Source of the DNA: Candidatus Woesearchaeota archaeon
GTDB lineage: Archaea > Nanobdellota > Nanobdellia > Woesearchaeales > UBA10216
NCBI GenBank assembly: GCA_016180145.1
Contig: JACPBT010000056.1
Location: forward strand, 1 to 12,504
Length of the DNA stretch: 12,504 bases
Reading direction: 5' to 3'
The translations under genes were made by a program, and so were the position numbers. The notes beneath the pieces are model-generated. The model had not been told where the DNA came from and did no database searches. It saw only the letters and a list, made by a program, of their open reading frames with translations. Shown piece after piece: positions 1 to 6,663 of the stretch. Position 1 is the stretch's first letter; each line of letters opens with the position of its first letter.

Positions 1-3
1 TCT

Positions 4-15
4 ATTTAAATTTAA
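4..15 (-). promoter_or_regulatory. possible TATA-like box for a gene beyond the left edge
   Basis: The AT-only stretch ATTTAAATTTAA resembles the TATA-like boxes seen upstream of other genes here. If used leftwards, the start codon would lie outside the window. Weak, based only on composition and analogy. Confidence 0.2.
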
Positions 16-54
16 TTGTTTCTGGGCTGTTAAGCCTTTTGGATACAACGTCTT

Positions 55-61
55 AAAAAAA
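55..61 (-). terminator. U-tract terminator after the 81-aa gene
   Basis: On the minus strand the TAA stop of the gene at 62-307 is followed directly by seven T residues. U-tracts of this kind are the main intrinsic termination signal of archaeal RNA polymerase. No hairpin is seen. Confidence 0.4.
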
Positions 62-307
62 TTATTTCTTTATAAGTTTGGCACTCATCCTTCCCAAAAA
101 ATCTCCAAACTGATAAGCACCATAGCAGGTAATTCCCGTATCTAAAGCAATTCGTATAACCTCTATTAAGTCTATTTCCTTTTGGTTGAATTCTTTTTTT
201 TTCCCAAGCTTTGGAAGTTGCTGCCTTATCTCCCATCTATGAAATTCATTTTTTATAGCCATTTCTATTTCTTCCATTGTAGATTCCATTTTTACCTTGC
301 AATTCAT
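62..307 (-). CDS. hypothetical 81-aa protein
   Basis: I do not recognise this protein. It is mostly charged and probably helical. The middle (about residues 35-45) is Lys/Glu-rich, and the C-terminal half (about residues 44-75) reads IDLIEVIRIALDTGIT and then YGAYQFGDFLGRM, which could be an amphipathic helical pair. There is no signal peptide or clear membrane helix. The ATG at 307 is preferred over internal ATGs at codons 7 and 11 because a TATA-like element sits about 29 nt upstream, fitting the leaderless pattern of the neighbours. The stop is followed by a T7 tract. The upstream gene (344-748) ends 36 bp before it on the same strand, so read-through co-expression is also possible. Confidence 0.5.
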   Translation of the reverse strand: MNCKVKMESTMEEIEMAIKNEFHRWEIRQQLPKLGKKKEFNQKEIDLIEVIRIALDTGITCYGAYQFGDFLGRMSAKLIKK

Positions 308-332
308 TGGTCTCTTTACAAACTTTCTGCCG

Positions 333-339
333 TATATTT
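333..339 (-). promoter_or_regulatory. TATA-like element for the 81-aa gene
   Basis: TATATTT on the plus strand reads AAATATA on the minus strand, centred about 29 nt upstream of the ATG at 307. It lies in the short gap between that ATG and the stop codon of the zinc-ribbon gene. Weak consensus. Confidence 0.3.
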
Positions 340-343
340 GCAG

Positions 344-748
344 CTAAGTAAGCTGGATGTCCCTGCTGCAATACGGGCATCTCGCAGGTATTTTCTTTTC
401 TGTGTTGTATGTGAATCTGTAGCTGCATTTTTGGCATTTGTATCTTATCATGTCTTTGCTTATTCTTTCTATTTCCGCTTTTGGCTCTTTTGACTGCTGC
501 CTTGCTGCTCTTTCAAGGTATTCGTCGTCAGCGTCCCATCCTGCGGGCTTGGGCTTTTCATCAGGTTTCTGCTTGGCTTCAAGCTCTTTCTGCTTTCTCA
601 ATTCATAGTGGACGTTTGTATGCTGTTTGCCTTCCTTTACGCATTCGGGGCATACCATCATCCTGTATTGGTGGTGTAGAACGAATTGCTCGGCTGGAGC
701 TTCCCTGCCGCATCTCCTGCATTTTGCTTTTACAGTTAGGTTCTTCAT
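344..748 (-). CDS. double zinc-ribbon protein, function unknown
   Basis: A 134-aa soluble protein with two four-cysteine zinc-binding sites. The N-terminal site uses C10/C13 and C33/C36 (CRRC...CPEC), and the C-terminal site uses C105/C108 and C124/C127 (CQKC...CPYC). The two ribbons are joined by a very charged, Lys/Glu/Pro-rich linker (about residues 45-100) that is likely helical or disordered. Such ribbons are common in archaeal nucleic-acid or ribosome-associated proteins, but nothing here points to a specific target. The ATG at 748 lies about 25 nt downstream of a good TATA-like box, so the transcript is probably leaderless. It is downstream of, and on the same strand as, the 76-aa gene, with 22 bp between them. 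Confident as a gene, not as to role. Confidence 0.75.
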   Translation of the reverse strand: MKNLTVKAKCRRCGREAPAEQFVLHHQYRMMVCPECVKEGKQHTNVHYELRKQKELEAKQKPDEKPKPAGWDADDEYLERAARQQSKEPKAEIERISKDMIRYKCQKCSYRFTYNTEKKIPARCPYCSRDIQLT

Positions 749-770
749 CTGCTGGTAGCCGCTTATGTTC

Positions 771-778
771 TTATATAA
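771..778 (-). promoter_or_regulatory. TATA box of the zinc-ribbon gene, overlapping an upstream stop codon
   Basis: TTATATAA is centred about 25-26 nt upstream of the ATG at 748. The first three bases (771-773) are also the TAA stop of the 76-aa gene read on the minus strand, so promoter and stop codon overlap. Confidence 0.5.
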
Positions 779-1001
779 AAAGATTTTTCTGGTTCTTCCT
801 TGCAGCCATGCTGCTGAGTGCCTGTATCACGTCATTGTCTTCTTCAATAAGCGTGGTTTGGTTGTTCTGCCTGTTTCTTTCCTGAAGCCTGAGGTATTGG
901 GCTATATGCTCTTTTTCTTCTTCAGCCATTTGCAGGTCAAGTGCTTTGCAGTATTGTTTTACAAGTGTGAGTGCTGTTCTTTTGCTTATCAGGCGTTGCA
1001 T
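771..1001 (-). CDS. hypothetical 76-aa protein
   Basis: Small, charged, predicted mostly helical protein with no recognisable domain. The N-terminal part (about residues 1-24) has alternating hydrophobic and basic residues, and the rest is rich in Glu, Gln, Arg and Asn. No membrane helix or cysteine motif is seen. The start ATG at 1001 is the only one near the 5' end; an AT-rich box about 32 nt upstream could be its promoter, a little farther than for its neighbours. Its stop codon is built into the TATA-like box of the next gene. The function is unknown, and it could be a spurious reading frame, although strand and spacing agree with the flanking genes. Confidence 0.45.
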   Translation of the reverse strand: MQRLISKRTALTLVKQYCKALDLQMAEEEKEHIAQYLRLQERNRQNNQTTLIEEDNDVIQALSSMAARKNQKNLFI

Positions 1002-1027
1002 GTCTTGGAGAATTTTTGTTGGTGTTG

Positions 1028-1038
1028 ATAAATTTTAT
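1028..1038 (-). promoter_or_regulatory. possible TATA-like box of the 76-aa gene
   Basis: ATAAATTTTAT is centred about 32 nt upstream of the ATG at 1001. The sequence is symmetric and AT-rich, but the spacing is slightly longer than for other genes in the window. Confidence 0.3.
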
Positions 1039-1072
1039 GCATGTGCAGGCTCATTTTCCTGCCAGAATCTGT

Positions 1073-1645
1073 TTATTTCAGTTTTGCAAGTTCTTTTTCT
1101 GCTTTAATGATATCGTCAATGAGTTTCTTGAATTCAGGATATTTCCGGTCTTTAGCCAGCTTTCGTATATCTCCAGCCAGTATGTTCATGTCTGCTGTGA
1201 TAACTTTTTCCATTCCGTTGAATGCCTGCCACATCCGGCCTAAAAGTTCTTCAACACGTTCATACTCAACATTATTCATCGTGCTTTTCTGCTTAATAGT
1301 TTCCGAAAGGTTGTATGCCGTTGGTTCTATATTTCCATCAAATCCCTTAAGGACTGATTTAAGTGCTTCAATCTGTAAGGGTATCTCCCTTAAGTTAGTG
1401 AATCCAAACTGTTGAATTGCCAGTTTGTTTTTGCTGAGATTCTCAATGAAGTGATATTCCAATTGCTGCGCTAAACCCAGATTTGCGTTAACATATCCAT
1501 AGAGCGTATTAAGCCGTTCATGTAATTCCTTTGCATATTTCTCAGCGTCTTTTGGGTTGCGGGAGCCTATGGCTCTTCCCCATTTTTCAAAACTCTCCTG
1601 CGCTTTTGCTTTGAGCGAGCTTATGTTCTGAACAAAGAATTGCAT
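1073..1645 (-). CDS. hypothetical helical 190-aa protein
   Basis: An unrecognised, soluble, probably all-helical protein. It has no signal peptide or long hydrophobic run. Heptad-like spacing of Leu/Ile with Lys/Glu is visible at the N-terminus (about residues 5-70) and again in the last 40 residues, which end in a Lys/Glu-rich tail (KAEKELAKLK), so a coiled coil or helical bundle is likely. The ATG at 1645 has a strong TATA-like element about 28 nt upstream and almost no room for a leader or Shine-Dalgarno sequence. It stands alone, with 55 bp to the next upstream gene and 71 bp to the next downstream gene. I cannot propose a function. Confidence 0.65.
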   Translation of the reverse strand: MQFFVQNISSLKAKAQESFEKWGRAIGSRNPKDAEKYAKELHERLNTLYGYVNANLGLAQQLEYHFIENLSKNKLAIQQFGFTNLREIPLQIEALKSVLKGFDGNIEPTAYNLSETIKQKSTMNNVEYERVEELLGRMWQAFNGMEKVITADMNILAGDIRKLAKDRKYPEFKKLIDDIIKAEKELAKLK

Positions 1646-1666
1646 ATATGCCTTCTTGAACAGGCT

Positions 1667-1678
1667 TATTTATATATT
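1667..1678 (-). promoter_or_regulatory. TATA box of the 190-aa gene
   Basis: TATTTATATATT lies with its core about 28 nt upstream of the ATG at 1645. Archaeal TATA boxes sit about 26 bp before the transcription start, so this predicts a leaderless or nearly leaderless mRNA. Confidence 0.5.
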
Positions 1679-1700
1679 TTTTGGAATTGCGTTAATGGTT

Positions 1701-2555
1701 TCAGCTTTTAAGAGTGTCCACTCTCGGGCTGTTCCCTGTAATCAGGTATTCCATCAGCAGCAGCGTTTCTTCACGGCTTCTGCCTGTAATGTGGACTGCA
1801 AGCCCTTTCTGCAGGTGTGTTGATGTGAAAAGCGCCCCGATTGTAGGGAAAAGTTCGTCAAGCTCCTCTTCAAGGTTTTTTGCATCTGCCGAATTTCCTG
1901 GTCTGATTTGCCCTGACACTGCTGCCAGCGCGCTATGCTTTTTTCTGAATTGCTGTGTTAAGTGTTCCGGCTTTGCAATCTGTTCTTCGGTTATCCAACG
2001 TGCCGGCCAGTATCCTGGCATGTGTGTTGGCGTGAATTTCAGCCCGAAGGCAAATGCAAAGGCAGCGTCCACTGCCAAAGTCATGGCCGTGAAGATAAGT
2101 GCAGGCACAGGTCTCTCTATTCTCACTGCAAGATATCCTATAACAAGAACATCGCTGATAAAGCTCCAGCAGCTGTTTGCTTTTTCATTAACATAGTCTT
2201 TCACTGCTTCAGGACGCCTGTTTCTAGGGTTTATTCTGAAGTCAATTTCTGAGTCAGACATTTCGTATGTGTAGCCATGTGCCATGTGGTGAATAAAGTC
2301 TGGTTTTTCAGATGGTATGGTTTCTTTTGCAAGCACCTCAAGCCTTTTTGCCAGTGTCCTGAACAGCCCGTAGCTTTCGCTGTTTTCCCTGAATCGGGCA
2401 GGGTAAATAACCCCTGTTGTTTTTCCGTCTTCTGTCGCAAGCCTTGCAACAAGGTTGCCGGATTGCCTGTATTGCTCATAGCTCTGCCTTCCGTCACTTA
2501 TTCTTACTCCATCTCCAAGATTTGTTTCAAGAGTTTCTACCTTATATGTGCCCAT
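1701..2555 (-). CDS. hypothetical 284-aa protein with two central membrane helices
   Basis: No family is recognised. Residues 1-125 are soluble and charged. Two hydrophobic segments follow, about 129-146 (WSFISDVLVIGYLAV) and about 149-171 (PALIFTAMTLAVDAAFAFAF), forming a likely hairpin in the membrane. The C-terminal 110 residues are soluble, with an acidic EEELDEL patch near 230-240. There is no signal peptide, so both soluble parts are probably on the same, likely cytoplasmic, side. The ATG at 2555 is about 28 nt from a clear TATA-like box, which supports this start and a leaderless transcript. It is monocistronic as far as spacing shows. Confidence 0.65.
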   Translation of the reverse strand: MGTYKVETLETNLGDGVRISDGRQSYEQYRQSGNLVARLATEDGKTTGVIYPARFRENSESYGLFRTLAKRLEVLAKETIPSEKPDFIHHMAHGYTYEMSDSEIDFRINPRNRRPEAVKDYVNEKANSCWSFISDVLVIGYLAVRIERPVPALIFTAMTLAVDAAFAFAFGLKFTPTHMPGYWPARWITEEQIAKPEHLTQQFRKKHSALAAVSGQIRPGNSADAKNLEEELDELFPTIGALFTSTHLQKGLAVHITGRSREETLLLMEYLITGNSPRVDTLKS

Positions 2556-2578
2556 ATGAACTGGCTAAAAGAAGCTGA

Positions 2579-2588
2579 TTTATAAATA
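2579..2588 (-). promoter_or_regulatory. TATA box of the 284-aa gene
   Basis: TTTATAAATA is centred about 28 nt upstream of the ATG at 2555 on the minus strand, again predicting a transcription start at or next to the start codon. Confidence 0.5.
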
Positions 2589-2636
2589 TTTTCTGTTTGT
2601 AATGACTTTAAAGTAGCATCTTATCCCGCAAACGCC

Positions 2637-3281
2637 TTAGACCTGTTTCTTGTGAAGCTGTTTCATGTATTTGCTTTCTATGAATGTGTATTGCCTGAGT
2701 TCCTTTAGCATTTTCTCAACATCAAAAAGTATCCAGCTGTCTCCGTGCTTGTGCTGCCATATCGCCTCATCTATGATATATTGCCAGTCAAGTTTTTTCT
2801 CTTTTTCAACTATTGTGCGTATATCGTCAAAGTCGTTTTGTCTCTCAGTAACGGCTTTTAGAAGTATTATATGCTCTTTTCTTAGGACGTTAACTTGCAG
2901 ATTGTGTTCGCCTCTGAACTCGTGAAGTGCATAAATATTTTCTTTCATTCGTGGGCTTATCAGTGTCTTGAACACCTTGCGCACAAAAAGGTCAAACCTG
3001 ATGTCATGCCTGCAATACATCAGCGGCTTATGTTTATCTCTGAGCTTTTCAGGGACATAAATTTTAAATGTGCTTGTTTCGGCAAATCCGAGCTTTTCTA
3101 TTGCTCTTATGAATTCTGCCCGTTCTTTTTCTTCCTCAAACAGTAAGTCTATATCTTTCGTTTCATCTTTATACCCGTAGAACATCATCGCATTCCCGCC
3201 GAAAGCCCAGCATGCTGTGTCTTTCTCTATAGTGTTGCCTATCAGCTTTAAAAGTTCTATCCGGTCATCATAGTTTATCAT
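2637..3281 (-). CDS. AbiEii/DUF6036-like nucleotidyltransferase (putative toxin)
   Basis: A 214-aa protein with the signature of the minimal nucleotidyltransferase fold: GGNAM at residues 28-32, then TKDIDLLF with the two metal-binding Asp residues D43 and D45, and a third candidate carboxylate D97 in RFDLF. A later LLKAVTERQNDFDD stretch (about 141-153) resembles the Lys/Arg/Asp motif seen in AbiEii-type proteins. In that family the enzyme transfers nucleotides to tRNA or other targets and acts as a growth-arrest toxin; here that is inferred. Its start overlaps the stop of the winged-helix gene in an ATGA arrangement, so the two are translationally coupled. It could instead be a housekeeping DUF6036 protein, since many archaeal members are uncharacterised. 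Confidence 0.75.
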   Translation of the reverse strand: MINYDDRIELLKLIGNTIEKDTACWAFGGNAMMFYGYKDETKDIDLLFEEEKERAEFIRAIEKLGFAETSTFKIYVPEKLRDKHKPLMYCRHDIRFDLFVRKVFKTLISPRMKENIYALHEFRGEHNLQVNVLRKEHIILLKAVTERQNDFDDIRTIVEKEKKLDWQYIIDEAIWQHKHGDSWILFDVEKMLKELRQYTFIESKYMKQLHKKQV

Positions 3282-3772
3282 CCTGTAATCATCCTCTCCA
3301 AATCACCTCTACGGAATGGTATGGCGACTTTCCACTTTTCCTCAACAGGGAAAAACTCCGGCTCCTTTGTCTGATAGTTCTTTATGAGAAACTGCTTTTT
3401 TGCAGTATAAGGCGCTTTGTACAGCCTCATGCTTGCCAGTATGACGCGGAAGCTTTGTGTCTGTATTGCATCAACGAGCGCCTCCTCAGGCCCGTATTTG
3501 CCATGCACCTGATGGTCATACCATGGCGCGAGCTTCATTGGCGAGTATTTGTTGATTATGTCAAACATTCCGGGGCTGCGTGGCCTTTGTTTTCTCATTG
3601 TTATCTTGTATAGCCGTGGCTGCTTTCCTCCGCCGCTGACTGTAACATAGCCCTCTTTTTTTAGCCTGCTGAGGAGGTTGAGTGTTGACTGTCTTGTCAG
3701 TCCTGACACTCTTGCCGCAGTCTCCGCAGTATGCAGCCCTTCCAGCTTCCGCAGCCTTTCATCATCATCCAT
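3278..3772 (-). CDS. winged-helix protein, putative antitoxin/regulator of the nucleotidyltransferase
   Basis: A 164-aa protein with an N-terminal winged helix-turn-helix (about residues 8-58): an alpha-rich segment HTAETAARVSGLTRQSTLNLLSRL, then a wing-like GYVTVSGGGKQPRLYKIT. The rest (60-164) is a basic, aromatic domain I do not recognise. A regulator-type winged helix directly upstream of an AbiEii-like nucleotidyltransferase, with a 4-bp ATGA overlap, matches the antitoxin-toxin order of AbiE-like type IV systems, in which the antitoxin represses its own promoter. That role is inferred. The ATG at 3772 is about 27 nt from a TATA-like box, so the mRNA is probably leaderless. No clear operator palindrome is visible in the 46-bp upstream gap. 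Confidence 0.7.
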   Translation of the reverse strand: MDDDERLRKLEGLHTAETAARVSGLTRQSTLNLLSRLKKEGYVTVSGGGKQPRLYKITMRKQRPRSPGMFDIINKYSPMKLAPWYDHQVHGKYGPEEALVDAIQTQSFRVILASMRLYKAPYTAKKQFLIKNYQTKEPEFFPVEEKWKVAIPFRRGDLERMITG

Positions 3773-3793
3773 GAAGATTATCTATCAGAAGTA

Positions 3794-3803
3794 ATATTTA
3801 AAG
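3794..3803 (-). promoter_or_regulatory. TATA box of the winged-helix/nucleotidyltransferase operon
   Basis: ATATTTAAAG is centred about 27 nt upstream of the ATG at 3772. It is the only promoter-like element for the two-gene operon. Confidence 0.5.
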
Positions 3804-3818
3804 TTTACTATTTTTAGG

Positions 3819-4499
3819 TTATCCATTCAAACCATTTACGACAGCAGCAACTTCCTTCACGGAACATATTTCAAAATCCGCGCCTGAGGCTTTTATCTGT
3901 TTTGTTGCGCCGTATTTTGCGAAAATAGTTTTGATGCCAAGCTTCTTGGCTCCTACAATATCGCGGTCAGGCCAGTCTCCTACCATAATGCATTCATTTG
4001 GCCTGAGCCTCAGCATCCTGAGCGCTTTTTTGAATGGCAGTCCTGTGTGTTTGAAATTTCCTGTATCTTCAAAGCACACAACAGCATCAAAAAAGTTGTG
4101 TATTCCCATCTCAACAAGCCTCAGCCACGCTCTCATTCTCGGCGCATCGGAAACAATGGCGAGTTTCAATCCCTGCCTTCTGAGCTGTTTCAGTGATGGA
4201 ACAACATCACTATACGGCTGGAGTATGCCTGCCTGCATTTTCCTGTATGCAACTATGCCCTCTGCGAGTATTTTATAGTCCAGCCTTCCCATTGCTGCTC
4301 TGAGGAATTTCTGGAATATCTTCTGGTGTTCTATGCCGTGCTGCCTGTAAAGCGTGTATAGTATTTCTTCTGCTTTCTTTTTGTTTACTTTCACTCCGGC
4401 TGCAAGCATTGCATCTATTGCTGCGTTCACGCTTGTCTTTTTTACCTTCATAAAGTCTATTAAGGTATTGTCCAAATCAAATAAGACTGCTTTTATCAT
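3819..4499 (-). CDS. HAD-superfamily hydrolase (TIGR02253-like phosphatase)
   Basis: A 226-aa haloacid-dehalogenase-type phosphohydrolase with all four motifs in place: motif I DLDNT with nucleophile D8 and acid/base D10, motif II Ser117 (IVSDA), motif III Lys150, and motif IV GDWPDRD with D175 and D180. The helical cap between motifs I and II (about 15-95) marks subtype I. Overall layout, including the MGIHNFFDAVV segment after motif II, matches the archaeal HAD group TIGR02253. Known relatives are Mg-dependent phosphatases of small phosphorylated metabolites; the substrate here cannot be told. Pro after the motif III lysine is replaced by His151. The ATG at 4499 has a weaker TATA-like element 28 nt upstream. 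It stands alone, 46 bp before the winged-helix gene. Confidence 0.88.
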   Translation of the reverse strand: MIKAVLFDLDNTLIDFMKVKKTSVNAAIDAMLAAGVKVNKKKAEEILYTLYRQHGIEHQKIFQKFLRAAMGRLDYKILAEGIVAYRKMQAGILQPYSDVVPSLKQLRRQGLKLAIVSDAPRMRAWLRLVEMGIHNFFDAVVCFEDTGNFKHTGLPFKKALRMLRLRPNECIMVGDWPDRDIVGAKKLGIKTIFAKYGATKQIKASGADFEICSVKEVAAVVNGLNG

Positions 4500-4522
4500 T
4501 GTGCCGAGGCTTGTTTAACTGC

Positions 4523-4530
4523 TTAATATT
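4523..4530 (-). promoter_or_regulatory. weak TATA-like box of the HAD gene
   Basis: TTAATATT is centred about 28 nt upstream of the ATG at 4499. It is weaker than the boxes of neighbouring genes, but the spacing is the same. Confidence 0.35.
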
Positions 4531-4569
4531 CTTTGCTGTTGCTGCCGGAAGGGTTACGGGCAGCAGGCT

Positions 4570-5589
4570 TTATGGTTTATAAGGTTCTTCTTCCTCTTTT
4601 GTCCAGAACATGGCTTCCTCAAGCGCTTCAGTCACATAGCCGTCTGGCAGTTTCATGACGTGGTGCAGGCTGTATTCATGCCCAAGCGTTTTGTGCAGTT
4701 GTTCTATGTCCTGCCTGAGCAGCTTTTCGTTTATCATTTCCACTGTTGTCATTGGTATATACATTCCATACACTCCCCTGCCGAGGTCTGCCCAGAAGAA
4801 GTTGTGCATTGGTGGCAGGTTTTCTATTCTGCTTCTGTTTGGGTAGAAGCCGTATAGCTTTGTTTTTCCTGCGCTATGGCGGTATGGCTGCATCAGCCTC
4901 TGTCCCTGCATTACCTGTTCTTGTGTGATTTCTCCGTTGCTTATTTTGTTGAACAGTTCAAGGGCTGATTCGCTGTTGTTTTTTACGAAGTTGAATGCTG
5001 TGTCGTGCAGCCCGTTTTGTGCCGGCTCAAGCATTGAGGCATTTATGCTGCCTTTTAGCCCGGCTATGTCTTCTTCAAAAATTGTTTTTGCCCATGCTGC
5101 CTCAAATGCGAATGCCTTTGCCTCCTCCTCTTCTGCTGTTCGTGCCGGTTTTTTTATTACGTGCCCGAGTTCATGCCCTATTGTCAGCATTACCTCGTCC
5201 ATGCTTCCTGCTGTGGCAAATATCTCTCTTGTGGAGTGTATTGATAGCCCTGCAACTGAATTGTTCAGGAACGCCATGTTTTTTCTTATCAGCTCTTCCC
5301 TTGCTGCAACGGTTATTGTTATGTCACAAGGCAGTTCCTGCCCTGTTGTTTTGCGGAATGCCTCTTTTACCGGCTGTTCCACTTCTGCTGCCTGCCCTAT
5401 GAATGGTGTTGGCGCCCTCGCGGGGTTGAGGAATATTGCGGGCTGTGTTTCTGCTGCTGAGTTTGCATATCCTGAAGAGTATCCTGTGCCTGCATATGTT
5501 GGCTGCTGCATTGGCTGTGTTGCATACTCGCAGACAATCCTTTCAAGTCCTGAACTGTCATAGCTTTGGATTGAGTATCCCTGTCCCAC
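4570..5589 (-). CDS. HELGH zinc metallopeptidase, ImmA/IrrE-like signature
   Basis: A 339-aa protein with a zincin site: H139-E-L-G-H143 gives two zinc ligands and the catalytic Glu140, and 13 residues later E156-A-K-A-F-A supplies the likely third ligand. HELGH followed by E-A-x-x-F-A is the pattern of ImmA/IrrE-type peptidases, which cleave repressors in mobile elements and stress responses. Apart from this motif I cannot align the protein to that family, so the substrate is unknown. Residues 1-60 are Gln/Tyr/Thr/Ala/Gly-rich and look disordered. A second His cluster (HEYSLHH) lies near the C-terminus. No signal peptide is present, so it is cytoplasmic. The start is a GTG at 5589; no in-frame upstream start exists after the shared TATA element, and a leader of about 20 nt is predicted. 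The start is less sure than the gene. Confidence 0.75.
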   Translation of the reverse strand: MGQGYSIQSYDSSGLERIVCEYATQPMQQPTYAGTGYSSGYANSAAETQPAIFLNPARAPTPFIGQAAEVEQPVKEAFRKTTGQELPCDITITVAAREELIRKNMAFLNNSVAGLSIHSTREIFATAGSMDEVMLTIGHELGHVIKKPARTAEEEEAKAFAFEAAWAKTIFEEDIAGLKGSINASMLEPAQNGLHDTAFNFVKNNSESALELFNKISNGEITQEQVMQGQRLMQPYRHSAGKTKLYGFYPNRSRIENLPPMHNFFWADLGRGVYGMYIPMTTVEMINEKLLRQDIEQLHKTLGHEYSLHHVMKLPDGYVTEALEEAMFWTKEEEEPYKP

Positions 5590-5630
5590 ACCCTTGCGTG
5601 TGTTTCCTTTTCGTCTCCGTTCAGCGATAG

Positions 5631-5642
5631 ATTTTTAAATAT
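5631..5642. promoter_or_regulatory. shared, near-symmetric TATA element between divergent genes
   Basis: ATTTTTAAATAT lies between the start of the metallopeptidase (minus strand, start codon at 5589) and of the MNT-HEPN gene (plus strand, start codon at 5676). Its TTTAAA core is palindromic and is the only good TATA-like element in the 86-bp gap. It sits about 47 and 40 nt from the two starts, allowing leaders of about 20 and 14 nt. Confidence 0.45.
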
Positions 5643-5675
5643 GTATTCGCAGGTAATGGTGTAAAAAGGGGTAAA

Positions 5676-6479
5676 ATGGAGTTTAATATTGAAAAGAAGG
5701 CAAATCCGAACATCAGGAGCTATAGCAATGACGAGCTTTCTCTTGCTTATGACTTTGCGAAGAAGGTTCATAAGGAATTCGGTGACATGGTTAAGGCTCT
5801 TGTGCTTTTTGGCAGCACTGCGCGGCATAAAGCCACTAAGCAGGGCGACATTGACATTCTTATCGTTTTTGATGATGTTACAATTAATCTGACTCCTGAG
5901 ATTGTCAGCACTTACAGGATTATTGTTGAGAAGGTTATAGTTGAGACTTCCACGAGGCTTCATGTGACTACAGTCAAGCTTACCACATTCTGGGAGTATG
6001 TCAGGTCAGGCGACCCCATTGGCATGAATATCCTGAGGGATGGTGTTGCCTTGCTGGACACGGGCTTTTTTGACCCTTTGCATGCCTTGCTTGTCAGGGG
6101 CAGGATTAGGCCTAGCCCTGAGGCTGTTTGGTCTTATTTTGCGAGGGCTCCGCGCACGATTCATAATTCAAAGTGGCATGTTCTTCAGGCGGTTATTGAC
6201 CTTTATTGGGCTGTAATTGATGCCGCCCATGCTGCGCTTATGAAGGTTGGCGAGGTTCCCCCGAGCCCTGAGCATGTGGCTGACATTCTTGAGGCTAAGC
6301 TTGTTAAGCCTAAGCTGCTTGAGAAGAGGCACTGTGATACTTTGCGGAAGTTTTACACCCTGCAGAAGCAGATTCTTTACAGGCAGATTCGTGAGATTCC
6401 GGGCAGCCAGTATGACTCTTATCTTAAGGATGCGCAGTCTTTTCTCTCAGGAATTGATGAGTTCATAAATAAAAAGTGA
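5676..6479 (+). CDS. fused MNT nucleotidyltransferase-HEPN protein
   Basis: A 267-aa protein with two parts. Residues about 25-130 are a minimal nucleotidyltransferase domain with G46-S-T-A-R50 followed by GDIDILIV (D58, D60). The expected third carboxylate in the next strand is not seen: LHVTTVKL around residues 95-102 has no Asp or Glu, so catalysis may be impaired. Residues about 150-262 are all-helical and HEPN-like (DLYWAVIDAAHAALMKVGEVPPSP, then a long last helix pair), but the Rx4-6H RNase motif is not evident. MNT and HEPN are usually separate partners of type VII toxin-antitoxin pairs, in which MNT adenylylates the HEPN toxin; one-chain fusions also exist in archaea. The ATG at 5676 has GGGGT a few bases upstream. 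It is the only CDS I call on the plus strand. Confidence 0.8.
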   Translation: MEFNIEKKANPNIRSYSNDELSLAYDFAKKVHKEFGDMVKALVLFGSTARHKATKQGDIDILIVFDDVTINLTPEIVSTYRIIVEKVIVETSTRLHVTTVKLTTFWEYVRSGDPIGMNILRDGVALLDTGFFDPLHALLVRGRIRPSPEAVWSYFARAPRTIHNSKWHVLQAVIDLYWAVIDAAHAALMKVGEVPPSPEHVADILEAKLVKPKLLEKRHCDTLRKFYTLQKQILYRQIREIPGSQYDSYLKDAQSFLSGIDEFINKK

Positions 6480-6510
6480 AGAAAAAAAGGCGAAACAGGT
6501 ATCCGCTTAA

Positions 6511-6527
6511 GTCCTGCCAAGGGTTAT
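6511..6527 (+). repeat. 17-nt near-repeat, copy 1
   Basis: GTCCTGCCAAGGGTTAT matches 16 of 17 bases with positions 6773-6789 (GTCCTGCCAAGGGCTAT), which form the variable arm of the tRNA-like gene. The flanks do not match. Confidence 0.6.
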
Positions 6528-6597
6528 AACTGCTGTTTAGCATAGCTTATTATTAAATTTTTCCTTTTGCGTTTGAAATATTTTCAGTTTTAGCGCG

Positions 6598-6632
6598 ATT
6601 TTTTCAAAATTTTGGTTTATTTATGAAAAAAT
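6598..6632. repeat. 9-bp inverted repeat
   Basis: ATTTTTTCA at 6598-6606 is the exact reverse complement of TGAAAAAAT at 6624-6632, with a 17-nt AT-rich spacer. It could be a hairpin or protein site, but in AT-rich DNA it may be chance. Confidence 0.35.
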
Positions 6633-6663
6633 TTCGGAAAGTTCTTAATTATTTACGACTCAG

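Noticed and set aside
4925..5563. Open frame of 212 codons on the plus strand
   Set aside because: It is antisense to the HELGH metallopeptidase and has Ser/Ala/Cys-rich composition typical of a shadow frame.
5397..5963. Open frame of 188 codons on the minus strand across the divergent promoter
   Set aside because: It overlaps the starts of two well-supported divergent genes and the shared TATA element, and shows no domain.
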